Source: Prorocentrum cordatum
Lineage: Eukaryota > Sar > Dinophyceae > Prorocentrales > Prorocentraceae
Reading direction: 5' to 3'
DNA length: 64,000 bases
Assembly: GCA_963575745.1 (NCBI GenBank)
Contig: CAUYUJ010001343.1
Coordinates: 1 to 64,000, forward strand
The position numbers and the translations under genes were made by a program. Below the pieces are notes generated by a model. The model ran no database searches. It was not told the DNA's origin and worked only from the letters and a program-made list of their open reading frames with translations. Of the stretch, positions 1-12,056 are shown one piece after another (position 1 is the first letter of the stretch; every line of letters starts with the position of its first letter).

Positions 1-860
1 CGCCTTCGCGCGCTTCGCTGTCACCGCCCCGACATGTCTGCCAACGCCATGCTTCGCGAAAGCATCATGCGTGATCGGCCCCGCTTCGGTGCGCCCTCCC
101 AAGGTGCGCCAATGACGGATGGCCCCAGCGGGTAACTTCACGCACTTACTTGGAGCGCGCCAGCACGCGTGCATTAACGCACGCACGCGTGCCATCGCCA
201 ACAATGCCGCCGACGTTTTCAATTTGTGTTGGTGTGAATTGCTTCGCTTCAGTTGGTTCTGTCCAGCCAGGTGTAGCGCCGCAATGGTTGCACCGCAACG
301 CTTGCGCCACGCAGGTTGCACCACCTAGGTGGCGCCACATTGTTTGCGTTGCGCGGAAAGCACGACAAAGAGTGCATCACATACTACGCCACGCAAATTT
401 GGAATGACACTGTAGCACTCCAGTGTCATGCCAGACATACGGCGCCTTGATCGCGGAACCACTGGGGCTCAACAGATGTGGCACAATTACTGCGCATTCC
501 ACGCAGGCCCGCGAACACAACCAATGTCGCGCGAGCTGTTCCAAACACGGTTCGCACGCGCATGCGCAGACGCCCCCGCATGCCCAAGTAAACGTTCACC
601 CGAACGACCGCCCACCTGCATGCGTCAGGAATGTTTCGTTTTCCGACGGCCCCCAGCCACGCTGCAAACGCAGATGCGCACGGCCACGGCGTGCCCCGAC
701 CCCAAGTTGCGAATGTGCGCTGCGCTGCGGCGATACCCCTTTTAACAACAGAAGTGCAGCCCATGGCCGTCATCGTGCGTAGGAGGACGCAACGCAGGCG
801 GAAAGGAAGCGGGCGAAGAGGAGGAGGGGTAAGATGAGAACCCTGTTGCCCCCAACGCCT
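1..860. other. No gene recognised
   Basis: GC-rich sequence with several short overlapping open frames on both strands, none with a convincing protein-like composition. I see no repeat longer than a few bases and no RNA gene. Confidence 0.4.
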
Positions 861-872
861 CAAATACGCTTG

Positions 873-1223
873 TCATGCGTCCTTCGGGTTCCCGTGGTGC
901 CCCTCGGAAATCTGTGCGAGCGGTTGTCGCCCTTCCTCCTCCTCCTCCTCCACCTCCTCCTCGCCTTCCCCCTTTGTCCCCTTCGTGCTCTCCGTTCTAC
1001 AGACACCACTTGCACTGCTCTGGCCCGCCACATCTTGCGGGCCGTCCAACTGGGCGAAAACCTCAGCAAGGTCAGTAAGCACCTCGCGACTGCCCCTGAG
1101 GAGGTTGCGGTCCTGACCGATCTTGATCCTCGACGCGATGTCACTCTCGAGGCAGGTCGCCGCGGTGCCGATGAGATCGCTGACCCGCGGCACCAAGGTC
1201 TGGAGCTCGCGCCTTGGGCCCAT
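873..1223 (-). CDS. Possible exon of an unrecognised gene
   Basis: On the minus strand this block reads as a helix-prone protein segment (for example LQTLVPRVSDLIGTAATCLE, then VLTDLAEVFAQLDG) followed by a glutamate-rich tail encoded by a GAG/GAA run at about 930-960. The composition is protein-like and unlike the arginine/proline-rich shadow frames around it. It may be spliced to the minus-strand block at 1,521-2,169. No start codon, splice site or known domain can be fixed, and I do not recognise the family. The low-complexity acidic tail could have inflated the open frame, so this may be an accidental ORF. Confidence 0.3.
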   Translation of the reverse strand: MGPRRELQTLVPRVSDLIGTAATCLESDIASRIKIGQDRNLLRGSREVLTDLAEVFAQLDGPQDVAGQSSASGVCRTESTKGTKGEGEEEVEEEEEEGRQPLAQISEGHHGNPKDA

Positions 1224-1520
1224 TCAGCACGCACTCACAACGATGTCGCATCCACCACCCCCCCTTGCCCTCGCGGCGCGGTCTGCCTCGCGCTATCTAG
1301 GCCAGCCTTCCGATAAAGACACGTGCGCAATCGGAAGGCTGGCCCGCGTCCTGGCCGAAACAGTCTGGGGTGTCAGCTGCGCTTCTGCGCGCTGCACTCA
1401 TAGAGCGAGGCAAACGCACCGCGGGAGCAAGAGAGGGCGGCAGGAACAACTGGCGGGAGTGCTGGATCAGATTCGGCATCGGCCGATCCCATCACCCACT
1501 CAGCCACCCTGAACCCCAAC

Positions 1521-2169
1521 TCAGAGGTCGACAGTTGGGCGGCTGGGTGAATGAGGAGCAACCGAGGACGATAGATGCCCTGAGCGCCACTCGGCAGTCG
1601 TCAAGCCCAAGTGCTGATCACCCATGTCCACGCCGCTGTTGATCTCCTGCTCTGCTGAAGGGCGGCCAGCAAGTCCGACAGCGAAGTGGGGCGCAAGGCG
1701 CGCCCTGCCGAGATCTGTGAGGTGGTGATTGCTGGCTGGATCCTCGAGCATGGGCACTAGCTGTGGCGGCGTCGATGGCGCAGCGATATGTTCGATGTCG
1801 ATGACCATGCGACCGCCGTGCTGGACCGCTGACCCCGCTGCCGCGCCGCCTGGAGCGCTGACACCGCTGGCGCCTGGAGGGTGGATCCCGCTGCTGCTGC
1901 CTGGCACGCTGACCAGAGTGAACACGCCCTTCACGCGGCCTGCACTGCTCGAGTCGGCCGACATGCCCTCTGTAACCGAGACCCCGTTGACGAAGACGTG
2001 GTGGCTCACACGAGCTGGCACTTGGCGGCCAGGATGCAGCGACGGCGTCGGGGTATAGCTCGGCGACCTCGACCTTGACATGCGTACGTTCGACGTGGCA
2101 ACTGGTACGGCGGTCCTGGTGCTGCGCCCAAGCAACACGCAACTCAACCGTGGAAAAAGGTTGTCGCAC
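1521..2169 (-). CDS. Possible exon(s) of an unrecognised gene
   Basis: Two overlapping minus-strand frames look coding in succession. One carries VERTHVKVEVAELYPDA (around 2,050-2,100); the other carries VSHHVFVNGVSVTEG and later MVIDIEHIAAP and LVPMLEDPASNHHLTDLGRA before a stop at 1,521. The change of frame near 2,010-2,050 could be a small intron or an indel. No domain is recognised. With the block at 873-1,223 it could form one minus-strand gene lying downstream of gene A in the same orientation. Support is composition only. Confidence 0.3.
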
Positions 2170-2243
2170 AACCGAAAGATTTGAACCACAAATGGCAACA
2201 GAATACGAGACCCACCTAGAGCCGTCAAGGCCCCTGGCTTCAC

Positions 2244-3894
2244 ACGCGGTTATAGAGCATGGCGCCCATCAACGCTCATCCACGGCGGGTGTGCCTCATG
2301 ACCCGTGGCTTCGTACGCAACCATGTGGCCCCAGCGCGGTGTTCTTAGGAGGGGTGATTGGTTGCGCCTTCTGGCATCATAATAAAACTTTGTCTGACGT
2401 GTCGGGCGTAGGGTCTGTTTAATTTTCATATGGCCCCCATGGCGGCCGCGCCGAGGTCACATTGGTGCAGCTTTGTGATTTCAAGGGCAGGCGCCGCGTG
2501 ACGTTGGGGCGCTCTTGGGCGGGGCATGTCTGGCCACCTGTGTTCGTCATTGGAAGGCCTTCGGTCATCTTGGGGCGTCGGGGGGAAGAAACTGTGAAAA
2601 CGATGAAACCTTACAACATACGTTGGTATATGTATGGCGCTGACCCCTCGCCGTAACCTTGTTCGTCGTTATCTCTGTGTCAGTGCGGCAATTTACTAAC
2701 GTCGGTTCAACTATGTCTAACTGCAACTGGGTCTGCACGCGCGTGCGTCTGCGACGGGGGGGGAGGCGGCGCATGAATGTGCATGGGGCTGCGCGCCTCA
2801 AAGAATAGGCCTCGAGAAGCACACGCGCGGCCCCGATGGGCCACCAGCTATTGCGTTATACGCCCTAGGGCACCAACCATGAAAGGCACCAACCACATCC
2901 AGAGAGCAAACGCACCTACATTATTGACAAGACGGCGGGGCAGCCCTAACCAACATGATGCGACTACCAGTGCGACTGGAACTGGCATGGGCACCGAGCA
3001 CTAGACCATCTGACGCTAACCGTCTAGACATTCATGCCCTGACTGATTTGGACTGTTGCGTATTTCCCCGTGCACATGTGAGATGATGCAGACTAGGCGC
3101 CGCGGCTGGAGAAGATCCCAGCGCTTCGCGCACCAGCCAGCGAAACCACCATTGCGAAGGACCCGCAACACTCGGGATGCAAACGAATGAGCTGCCAAGT
3201 CCAGCCCGCTGGAATCCATCGTGCTGAACGTTAATGCGAGGAGGGGGTGATACATATCTTCTGGACTTTACCAGGGGAGAGAGGGCAACAGTCTTCATAT
3301 TGTGTAATTGTGGAGGGGGGGGGGGTGGGGCAGGCGCATCGTGGGCGCGCGCCTCTAATCTGACTTCGTACTGATCCCTCTCATATCTTGCCATGGCATG
3401 GCGTATGTGTCCTCTTATTGGCAAAATCAGGTGTCGTGACGTGGCAAAGTAGAGGAAGGAACTGCACGGCAGAAACAGGATTGGAACGCACGGACGGCCG
3501 AACATGATGCCGGCGCTTCAGCGGGAGCCAACTTTTTCTGATAAGCAAGCGTGTGCGTATTGGAAGAGCCAAGGCATGTGACACACGACATGTTAGCATT
3601 AGCCAAATGAACTTCAAACACTCCACCTCTGCGACTTGCAAGGCGCACGAAGACCTTACATAACACCCATACCACTGGGGACTTGGAGCAACCACGTCCA
3701 CTGCACTGTGTTTGCGCTGCGTTGCTTGCCTTAGGTTTGCGATGCATTCTGAAACTGGTTTTAAGTGTGTGGGTGTTTGATGTTGTTGCGTAAGGTGCGG
3801 CTGTTTGCATTATGACATTTATTGTGCGCCTAGTGTCTTTTTTAATGTGCATTTGTAGTATTGTTAACCCTAGCATTTTTCTCACTAAGCTTTT
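2244..3894. other. No gene recognised; 3' flank of gene A
   Basis: Mixed-composition sequence with lower GC than its surroundings (notably 3,600-3,900). Nothing protein-like or repeated was seen. It includes the presumed 3' untranslated region of gene A, whose stop is at 3,895-3,897. Confidence 0.4.
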
Positions 3895-4724
3895 TTACTG
3901 GAACTCTGGCGGCTCCCCATGCTCTGCAACATCGGGCAACACTTTCTCTCTCGATAACAAGAGGTGTGCGTCGGCACACTCCGCAACGAATAATGTCCTC
4001 GCAGCCTCTCGGACTTCAAAACTGTATCCTGCCGAGGCTGTCATCTTGTGAACATCGGCATCGCCGTGCCCCTCGTCGAGCAGAAATGCGCACAAGAAAC
4101 CCAGAGGCTTGCCACCACCCTTCTTACGAGTAGTCTTAGGGACGCAAGTTCGAGTGACCCTGCATTTGCAACCGTGGCCGTCTTGGCTGCACTCGGCGAC
4201 CATGTCGCCGCTCTTATAAAACTTCAGGCGGTGGCCTCGCCAGAGAATATTCACATCCGCGGCGTCGCGGGGACCGATGACAGGCGGGGCCTTGGCTGGC
4301 GGCGGCAACGGCGGAGCAGGCGGCTCTGGCACAGGCGGGCCAGGCACGTCTCCGCTTCCGCTGGCAGCAGCAGCGGCGCCGCCACCCGCTCCAGAAGGTA
4401 AGTCGTGCTGGCCGCCGTCGTCGAACTCCACGTCTTGGATGGCCAACCTCAGCTCCTCCGCTAGTAAGAGGAACGCGTCCCCATCATCATCTCCACCGTC
4501 GTCACCGCCTGCATCGTCGCCGCCCCCCTCGTGATCAGGAGCGCCCTCGCGGTCCTCGCGGCCGTCGTCTGCGCCGACGTCGGGGTCGTCGCCCTCCCCG
4601 CCCAGATCGTCGGCGTCGCCCGCAGGCGCTCCACCGCCAGCAGCAGGTTCCGGAACGGCGGCGCGCCTACGAGCCCAGCAAATGCAGAGTATGTCGAAAC
4701 ATCGCGTCCGCGCAACCAACTGGC
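3895..4724 (-). pseudogene. Gene A, last coding block (C-terminal domain)
   Basis: The block follows the T-rich intron. It begins with an Asp/Gly-rich acidic linker, then a Pro/Ala linker, then the C-terminal domain: ILWRGHRLKFYKSGDMVAEC, GHGCKCRVTRTC, KPLGFLCAFLL, and a final EVREAARTLFVAEC segment, with a stop at 3,897-3,895. Gene B has the same layout (acidic linker, proline linker, YYRKGRCFEARC, GHGRC, RPLGLLVSWVL, RRRARELL). The Cys and His pattern suggests a small metal-binding fold, but this is inference. The exact acceptor is uncertain because candidate AGs give a phase that does not match the upstream donor. Confidence 0.6.
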
Positions 4725-4727
4725 TAA

Positions 4728-5082
4728 ACAGAAAAAACAAAAAAACAAAACAGAAGAAAAAGAAGAAAATAATAAAAAGTGAACAAAAAACGAAAGTCAA
4801 AATAAAAAGATAAAGACAGTAGACAAACAAAAAAATAAAAAAAAAAAAGAAGAAAGAAAAAATACAACAAAAAGAAATAGTAAAAAAAGAAAAAAGAAGG
4901 AAATAGAAAAAAAAAAAACGCAAAACAGACAAATAAGAGAAGTAGGGAAGAAAAAATAATAAAAAAAAAAATAAGACAAAAAAAAAGAAAGAAAAAACAA
5001 AGGAAAAAAAAAACAACAAAAAAAGAGAAAGTAAGAAAAGAAGAAGAAAAAAAAAAAATACAAACAAAAAAAAAAAGCAACG
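4728..5082. repeat. Extreme A-rich tract (T-rich on gene A's strand), intronic
   Basis: About 350 bases that are roughly four-fifths A on the plus strand, with scattered G, C and T, in an otherwise GC-rich window. On the gene A strand it is a giant T-rich stretch between the fourth and fifth coding blocks, starting right after the GTACGT donor and ending in TTTCTGTTTAG. It leaves a long phenylalanine-rich open frame that is an artefact. Confidence 0.8.
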
Positions 5083-5085
5083 TAC

Positions 5086-5211
5086 GTTCCGCAGGTCGCA
5101 TGGACCCAACCACGGCCTCCGAATCAAACAGCTTGAAAAATCTAAATAATATTTCCAGCTGGCGTCAAGCTCGGAAAAGACGCCCCACCTGTCGCACTCG
5201 ACGCCAAGTGC
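5086..5211 (-). pseudogene. Gene A, fourth coding block
   Basis: A 42-codon exon, phase 0 at both ends. The acceptor is TTGCCCAG before ALGVECDRWGVFSELD; the donor is CGGAAC|GTACGT at 5,085. It aligns with SLVDWEAFSSLDLTADW of gene B, whose exon begins at the equivalent codon and the same phase. This conserved boundary is one of the best pieces of evidence that both loci descend from one spliced gene. Confidence 0.55.
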
Positions 5212-5689
5212 CTGGGCAACTGACGCCCCAAGCCTACTGTAATGTGTCACTTATGGTCAGTCTAGACACATAAGCTAGCATTTGAACGTAGACGTAGAGA
5301 ACACTGCCAAAACAAGCGAAGCACCCTGGCGCCCGCATTTCGTCAGCACAACACCCCTGGGGCTGGATTGGACAAGGTGCGCCACGGTTCGCCTGCAAAC
5401 CGCCCTGGGGGATGTGCGCCCAGATTACAATTACCTTCAGCGGTGCCGAAAAGCGGCCAGCTGGCCGTCGGGCCGCCCCAAGTGGCCCAAGATTGCCCCT
5501 ACACGGCCCAATGCAAATACAGCGTCTTCCAAGCTGGCCCAAAATGACGCAAGGTTGCCTAGTATAACTGCGACGACGCAATCAGAAACCACGGAAAAAA
5601 CAAGATGGCCCCAAGAGGATGCTGGGCCGCTGCAGGGATGCCCACCCTTAGAAGCCCAACCCCCTCACACGCCGATGGGCATTAAATTA

Positions 5690-6770
5690 TTGACGCTTCG
5701 CGCATCCCCACCAGCCCATCCAGAAACGATCAGCAGGGGAGGTGGTGAATCAGGGGCGGCAGAACACATGCAGTCGCGCAGCCGTCTTCGAGAACACAAG
5801 CGTCACACATAGCTTCCCGCATTGAAGCTTAAGATGGAAACCAATGCAAATTACGATGGTGCTTCGATGAGAGGTGAGGGGTATTTTGGTGACTCGTAAT
5901 AGCGGTTGCACCGATGTGTATCTTAAGCCCGCGTGCGTTCCGAAACTTCGAGGCATCTTGGGGCCATCTTGGGATTTTCTTGGGCCCCTCTTGGGGCCTC
6001 CTGGTGCTCTTTGTTGGGGCTCTCCTGAGGTCCTCTTAGGGCCTTCTCGGGTTTGCTCGGGGCTCGTTTGGGGCATTATTGGGGCACTATTGGGGCTCTT
6101 TTGGAAGGTCTTGGAGCCCTCTCGGGGCACTTTGAAGAGGTTATGGGGGGCATATCGGGGCAGTATTGGTCCTCATGGCTAAAGAAGGAGGGGTGGGGGC
6201 AATGCTTGCCCCCCCTTCGGAGGCTCAAAAATGCCGCCTTGGGGCCCTCATGGCCCGCTCTTGGAGCGCTCTTGGGCGCTCTTGGGGCCGTCCTGGGGCT
6301 CTCGCGGGCCCCATCTCGGGGCTGTCTTGGGCCGTCTCGAGGCCATCTTGAGGCCTCAAGAGCCCTTCGGAGGCGAGAAAGCGAGAAGGCAAACCACATT
6401 GATTTCCCTTTGGCGTTTGAAAGGGTTTGGCCTCTTGGGGGGGTCATTGGAAGCATCGGAGGGCACTTGAAACCGTCTTGGGGCCGTCTTGAGGCATCTT
6501 GGGCGCGTGTCGGAGGCTATCTTGGCCCGTCTACCGTTGTCTTGGGCCATATTGGAGGCCATCGTGCGCTCTCGGAGGCCCTCTTGGAGCCATCCTGTGC
6601 CATCTTGGGCCCTGCCATGGGCCCGCCATCCCCCCCCCCCCCGCCCAAACGCAGGGAGGGGGAGAGGTAAACCTCCCGAGCATGGAAAGGCAGGAGGTTG
6701 GAAAAGGGAAACGCCCTAAACCACCTGCGCCCAAGAGGGCTGGTGGGAGTTGCTTTCGCGCTGGTTCGCC
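5690..6770. repeat. Left arm of a ~1 kb inverted repeat
   Basis: This segment matches the reverse complement of about 9,765-10,870 over its whole length, by eye at roughly 85-90 percent. Shared blocks include the stretch around 5,695-5,800, the one around 5,835-5,900, and one around 6,365-6,600. The interior is built from short imperfect units such as CTCTTGGGGC, which give Leu-Gly-Pro-Ser-Trp-like artefact proteins. It lies in gene A intron 3. Confidence 0.8.
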
Positions 6771-7239
6771 TACGATGCCCATCCGAGGCGTCAAGGCTGC
6801 GCCAGACTGGCCATATAACGCGCCAGGTGGCGCTCGGCGAACGCCCCCGAGAGGGCCCCGAGACGCCGCCACGAGACCTGGGACAGTGCGCGCACGCGCT
6901 CGCATGAACACGCGATACCATTGTTACACCATTACTGCTTGGACATGCGCGCGCGCTGCCACGTGAACGCGCGAGTGGCCATGCAGGTCACGTGGCACCC
7001 GCTAGTACTAATACCACTTGCGCGCCGACCCCGAAAACATGCAAGCGCTGCGGTGCACGCAGAGGCTGGCCGCATGGGAACACAGAAGGGCGCGCAATGG
7101 AGGACATACTCACCAACCCTAACAGATCAACATCACATTCAAGCCCGCGTTGCGCGAGCGCCCTGCGCAGACGTTCCTTAACGTTGCGAGCGTGGCAGCT
7201 TTGCGCACCAACGCCTGCCCGCCAACCAATGGTGCCCTG

Positions 7240-7770
7240 ACGAACCAACCAGCCCTCCGGGCGTAGGTAGTCAAGGCACCCCTTCCACCCCTCATTCCCC
7301 CCTTCGGGAAAGGGTTTACCCAGCCCCCGACACCCTCCCCATGGACCTAGTGCGCGGCGCACCGCGAGGGACCCGAGCGTCCAAGATTGACCAAGACTGC
7401 TCCAAGCAGGCATCGAGACCCCAAGGTGGCCTCGAATATGGCCCAAGATAGCGCCAACTGCCACAAGATGGTACCCAACATGCTGACAGAGGCTCCAAGA
7501 CCGCCGCAAGACGACTCCAATGGGCCAAGAGTGCTTCCCTCATGATGCCCCCCCCCAAAGAGGCTAACATGCTTCAGAACCTTAGGGTAAACATGTTGGT
7601 GGTATCGCTTTCGCGCTTCCGATGCCCGCCCGATGCATCAACATGCCCACAAACAGACCCAGTATGGTACCAACAACGGCCAAATGAAGCCCCAATGTGC
7701 CCCCTCCAAGCACTCAAGCACGCCCCAAAGCACCCCGATGGGCGCCCCAATAGGCGACTTGGAGTGCTCC
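7240..7770. repeat. Partial third copy of the same repeat family
   Basis: The start ACCAGCCCTCCGGGCGTAGG matches ACCAGCCCTCTGGGCGTAGG of the right arm at about 9,788. The following stretch of CCAAGA/GGCCCAA units is in the same orientation as the right arm. It is shorter and more diverged. Confidence 0.55.
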
Positions 7771-8530
7771 CGAGGGGCACGGCTCATGGCGACCTCTCCC
7801 TTCAGTGACCTATGTTCTCTGACGCCGCTCCGAGCGACGTCTGGGGCGCCCCGATTGGGCCCTGCGCGCGGGGTGGGCGGGGCGCCGCGCGCCCAGCAGC
7901 AACGCCGAAGGGCCCGCCAAAACGCCCCAATATGTTTCCAAGACGCCACCGAGAGAAAGACGAGGAGGAGAGTGAAGGAGAAGGACGAGGATGAGGAGGA
8001 GGAGAAGGGAACAAAAAAAGGCCAGCTGCCGATGGTCGACGACCTTCGTTCGAGCGCACGGTGCATGATGGGATGGCGGGGGCGCGCGAAGCGTCAACAA
8101 TTGCTCTGGCGCTGGTAGAACGGGGGGGGGGGGGGTGCTACAGGCGGCTGGGAGCCTGAGCTTGATCACCATTGGAAGCGCCTTCGAGTAGCTGGGGCCG
8201 CGCACGCGTTCTCGGAGGACCATCGGGGTGCATTGGGCGAGTCGGAGAGGCACCGCGGCACCACTTAGCTATATGTAGTTGGGACATTTGGGGGCCCCGG
8301 GCATCTTGAAGGCAACGTTCCCCCCACCCCCCGCCCAGCGGTGGCCATTGGAGCTCTCTTGAGGCACTCTTGTAAGGGTCGTTAGAGACGGGATTGGGTT
8401 AAGTAGAACTGCCACCTAACACCTTCAGGCCGTCTCTTGTACGCAGCGTGCGGTGCGCATACGGCATCGTGCGACTGTGAGTGGTATGCGCGCGTGCGTG
8501 GGTGATGGCAGTTTTGCTTGAGACTAATAC

Positions 8531-9514
8531 GGTTGCCTGCAAAGGCAACGGGCCTGCCACGAAGTCCCACGCGTTGAAATCGACGTCGGGCGGCAGCTGG
8601 AGGCGATGGAACGTCGACCTCACAAGCGAAAAATAGTGCAGACCGATGTGGTACCACAACATATCTGGCATGCCCTCCACATCAAAGAAGTCGCCGTCGA
8701 ATCTGGAGACGGGCCGCAGCAAGACGACGACATCCCCGCTGCGAAGCAAGGTTTTGCGGCCCGTCCTAGGACCGAAGTAGTGACGGACCGCTGCCAAATA
8801 CTTGCTCTCCAGGCGTCGTAAATATGCGCCATCCTCGCAATGATGCAGGCAAACACGAGCAATTCTGCATTCTTCGCACTTGCGGCTGTTTTTGGCGCGC
8901 GGCACCTGCCCTGCTGTCTCAGGCGGGCGAATGGGGATTGCGTCGCACATGAGCACGGCGCTCTTTTTGTGCATGTCGACGGTGAACATCTGATTGAGGT
9001 TGGACGCGATGCAGTGCGTCTCAGCCAAACTTGCGAGCTTGCAAGCTGGAACGCACGACTGCGGTGCAAACTCGTATGCCTGGAACTGAGAAGACCCTGC
9101 TGATGTCGGAATTGGTGCCAGCGTCTGCTCAAATGGTTTCATGCTAGGGAAGGCCTGCGTGAACCCCGACAACTGCTGAGCACCCTCATTGTTCTGGAAA
9201 GCTACAACCGACCCAACATCCCGCTGATCTTTTTCACGTTCTGGTTTGTTGAACATCAGAAGCCTCCCCCTAGCCGACCTGACCTGGTCTGCAACTCCCT
9301 CGCCACCTATGATGTCGGGGGTGCGGTACTCCACCACGGCCAAAGCAGCGGCAGAAGCATCCCCGCCGCGGCGTTCGACATCGCGGGCAACGCCATCCAA
9401 TGAGGCACGGTTGAAGCGACGCTGCCTGGTCGACCTGACGTTCGGCCCGAACGCAGATCTGTCCGTGCCACGAGACGCCGAAGTCGCTACAGCACCAACT
9501 CTCTTGTAAAATGC
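8531..9514 (-). pseudogene. Gene A, third coding block
   Basis: The acceptor is a C-rich tract ending CCCCAG at 9,516-9,515. The block then reads AFYKRVGAVATSASRG. It ends with LPLQAT just before a GTATTAG donor at 8,530. It contains a Cys-rich segment (RKCEECRIARVCLHHC) and the WYHIGLHYFSLVRSTFHRL motif, which aligns with VWWHIGSHEFSPYCSNFRPL in gene B. The N-terminal ~150 residues have only a short counterpart in B. The length is 328 codons with no internal stop. The exon lies in the loop between the two arms of a ~1 kb inverted repeat. No enzymatic function is recognisable. Confidence 0.6.
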
Positions 9515-9764
9515 CTGGGGAGGGGGGGCGGTGTTGTGAAATTGCCCAGCGGGCCCTTCCCCCTCCCCCAAAGAGCGCGACGGTGGGCCTGCTGGTTGAT
9601 CCATTCAGCGCCACGAAACTTCTGGGCGCGCGGCCCGCGTGGCAGGGGGGGCAGCCGACTCCACAAAACAAGGCGCCCAGCAGGGCACCAACATAAAACG
9701 CGCACATTGGTCGGTTTTCCGTTGTGGGAAGAATCGCACATGATTGGCATTGGCCCTGGAGAAA

Positions 9765-10870
9765 GCCGTCAACGCCACAACCGAATCCCACCAGCCCTCT
9801 GGGCGTAGGTGGTCTAGGGCGTTTCCCTTTCAAACCTCCGGCCTTTCCCTGCTCGGGAGGTTCACCTCCCCCCCTCCCTGCGTTTGGGCGGGGGGGGGGG
9901 GGGGGGGAACGGGCCCATAGCAGCGTCCAAGATGGCCCAAGATGGCTCCAAGAGGCCTCCGAGAGCGCAAGATGGCCTCCAAGATGGCCCAAGACAGCGG
10001 TAGACGGGTCAAGATAGCTTCCGACACGCGCCCAAGAGGCCTCAAGACGGCCCCAAGACGGCTCCAAGTGCCCCCCGATGCCCCGGAGGACCCCGCCAAG
10101 AGGCCCAAATCCTTCAACGACCTGAGGACAATCAATGGTTGTTGCCTTCTCGTTGTTTCGCCTCCGAAGGGCTCTTGAGGCCTCAAAATGGCCCCAAGAT
10201 GGCCCAATACAGCCCCAAGAGGGGCCCAAGAGAACCCCAAGACGGCCCCAAGAGCGCCCAAGAACGCTCCAAGAGCGGGCCAAGAGGGTCTCAAGACGGC
10301 ATGGTTGGGCCTCCGATGGGGGGGGGGGCAAGAATTGCCCCCGCCCCCCTCTTTAGCCATAAGGACCAGGACGGCCCCGGGAGGCCCCCCAGAACCACCC
10401 CCCCAAAGAGCCCCCAAGAGGGCCCCGATACCACCCAAAAGGGCCCCAAGAGGGCCCCAAGAAGGCCCCACCAGAGCCATAATAATCCACAAGAAGGCCC
10501 TAAAAGGACCCCAGGAGGACCCCAAGAAAGAGCCACAGGGGGCCCCAAGAGGGGCCCAACATAACCCCAAGAAGGCCCCCAATATGCCTCCAAGTTTCGG
10601 AACACACGCGAGTTGAATGTAGAATTCAATGCAACAGCCATTACGAGTCATCGAAATACCCCGCACCTCTCATCGAAGCACCATCGTAATTTGCACAGAC
10701 TTCCAGCTTAAACTTCTATGCGGGAAGCGACGTACGATGCTTGTGTTCTCGAAGACGGCTGCGCGACTGCATGCGTTCTGCCGCCCCTGATTCACCAACT
10801 CCCCTGCTGATCGTTTCTGGATGGGCTGGTGGGGATACGCGAAGCGTCAAGAATTGCAAACCAGCGAACG
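9765..10870. repeat. Right arm of the ~1 kb inverted repeat
   Basis: Reverse-complement partner of 5,690-6,770, with GGCCCCAAGA-type units in its middle. It lies in gene A intron 2. The arms enclose about 3 kb, including gene A's third coding block. The structure could be an inverted insertion of two family members or one fold-back element. Confidence 0.8.
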
Positions 10871-11017
10871 CCAAGGGTCCAGTCCTACACTGCGGAGCTA
10901 ACACCACGACCTTTCCACGGTCACAGCGCCCACGCGCAACGACATCAACGCAACGGCGCGCGCAACGCGTTTTGCGCACACTTCGCACCACCGGGGTGAC
11001 ACAACTCTTCCTACATA

Positions 11018-11128
11018 AAAAAAAAAGAAAAAAAAAAGAAAAAAACAAAAAAAAAGAAAAGAAACAAAAAAAAAAAAAAAAAAAAAAAAAACAAAAAAAA
11101 AAAAAAAAAAAAAAATAAAAAACAAAAC
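11018..11128. repeat. Poly(A)-rich tract
   Basis: About 110 bases almost entirely A on the plus strand, in gene A intron 2, so T-rich on the gene's strand. It resembles the tract at 4,728-5,082 and may be the tail of a retroposed copy or a T-rich splice-associated tract. Confidence 0.7.
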
Positions 11129-11129
11129 G

Positions 11130-12056
11130 CGTCCTGACGGGGGTCGGTGCAATCGAAAACTGAACGTCCAGAAACTTAATGCCGCCGCGGCGGCGTCCCC
11201 ATTCTAGCCGCGCGAGCGCGACTGCGCGCGCGCGCGCTGCGCTGGGCGTGAACAGATCGGAACGCCACCGCGCGTCGCAGTGGACGCGCGACCTTGAAGC
11301 ACGCAGAGGACGCGCTGCCCACGCCAATGCGCCCCGCCCCCCGCCCCCCGCCCCCCAACCCGCCCACCCGCCCGCGCGCCCGCTCAACGCAAAGATGCGG
11401 CTCGCGCATTTCGGCAGCGGAAGGATAACAATACCAAAGACCAGGCCCCAACGCTGCATTAAACAACGCCGTGAGCCTGCGATGCACCACCGTCACAAGC
11501 GCGACGCCGATGGTCGGCCGCCAAGCGCACACTCGAAGTACACCGCTGCCAGCGGCCAGCCCCACCGCAGCGCGGCTTGAAACCCGCCGACGCGACGCCA
11601 TGGGCTACAACGAGCTGGTCGTCGCAATCGTGCGAACGGCTGTCTACGAGGCGTAGGGCGCGCGAACGGCGCGCCCCGTGCAACGCCATTGCGCCACTTG
11701 CCGAGACCAGCTCGCGCGACCTTCCCCGCGCATGCACAGCCAACCGCAAACCATTGGCAGATGATAGATTCATCCGCGAACGCGGTGATAGCAGTGACAG
11801 AAGGAGCCGCCCAAACCGATCCAGCCACCGCCGCAGCGGTGGCCACAATGGGCGAGGACGCGCATCGCCCACGCCCGCCCGCACACGTCAGTAGGATCGC
11901 CGACGAGCTGTTGGTGGCCGCCTTTACATGATACGTTGCGCTGGCTAGAAGTGCCAGGGCATGATGTTTCGGCGCTGACTAAGAGCATGCGGGTGGCGCC
12001 TTGCCGCGCGAACTCAAGCCCGCAGTTGCACTTAAAAAGCCTCATCCCTCCTGCTC
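11130..12056. other. GC-rich intronic sequence, no gene recognised
   Basis: Several arginine/alanine-rich frames overlap on both strands, typical of GC-rich non-coding sequence. Nothing aligns with gene B here, which supports an intron of gene A between its second and third coding blocks. Confidence 0.4.

Noticed and set aside
4724-5113. Phenylalanine-rich membrane-like protein on the minus strand
   Set aside because: Produced by the T-rich intronic tract; gene A alignment shows coding only on its two sides.
6053-6670. Leu/Gly/Pro/Trp repeat protein
   Set aside because: Consequence of CTCTTGGGGC-type DNA units in the inverted-repeat arms; both arms give such proteins in several frames.
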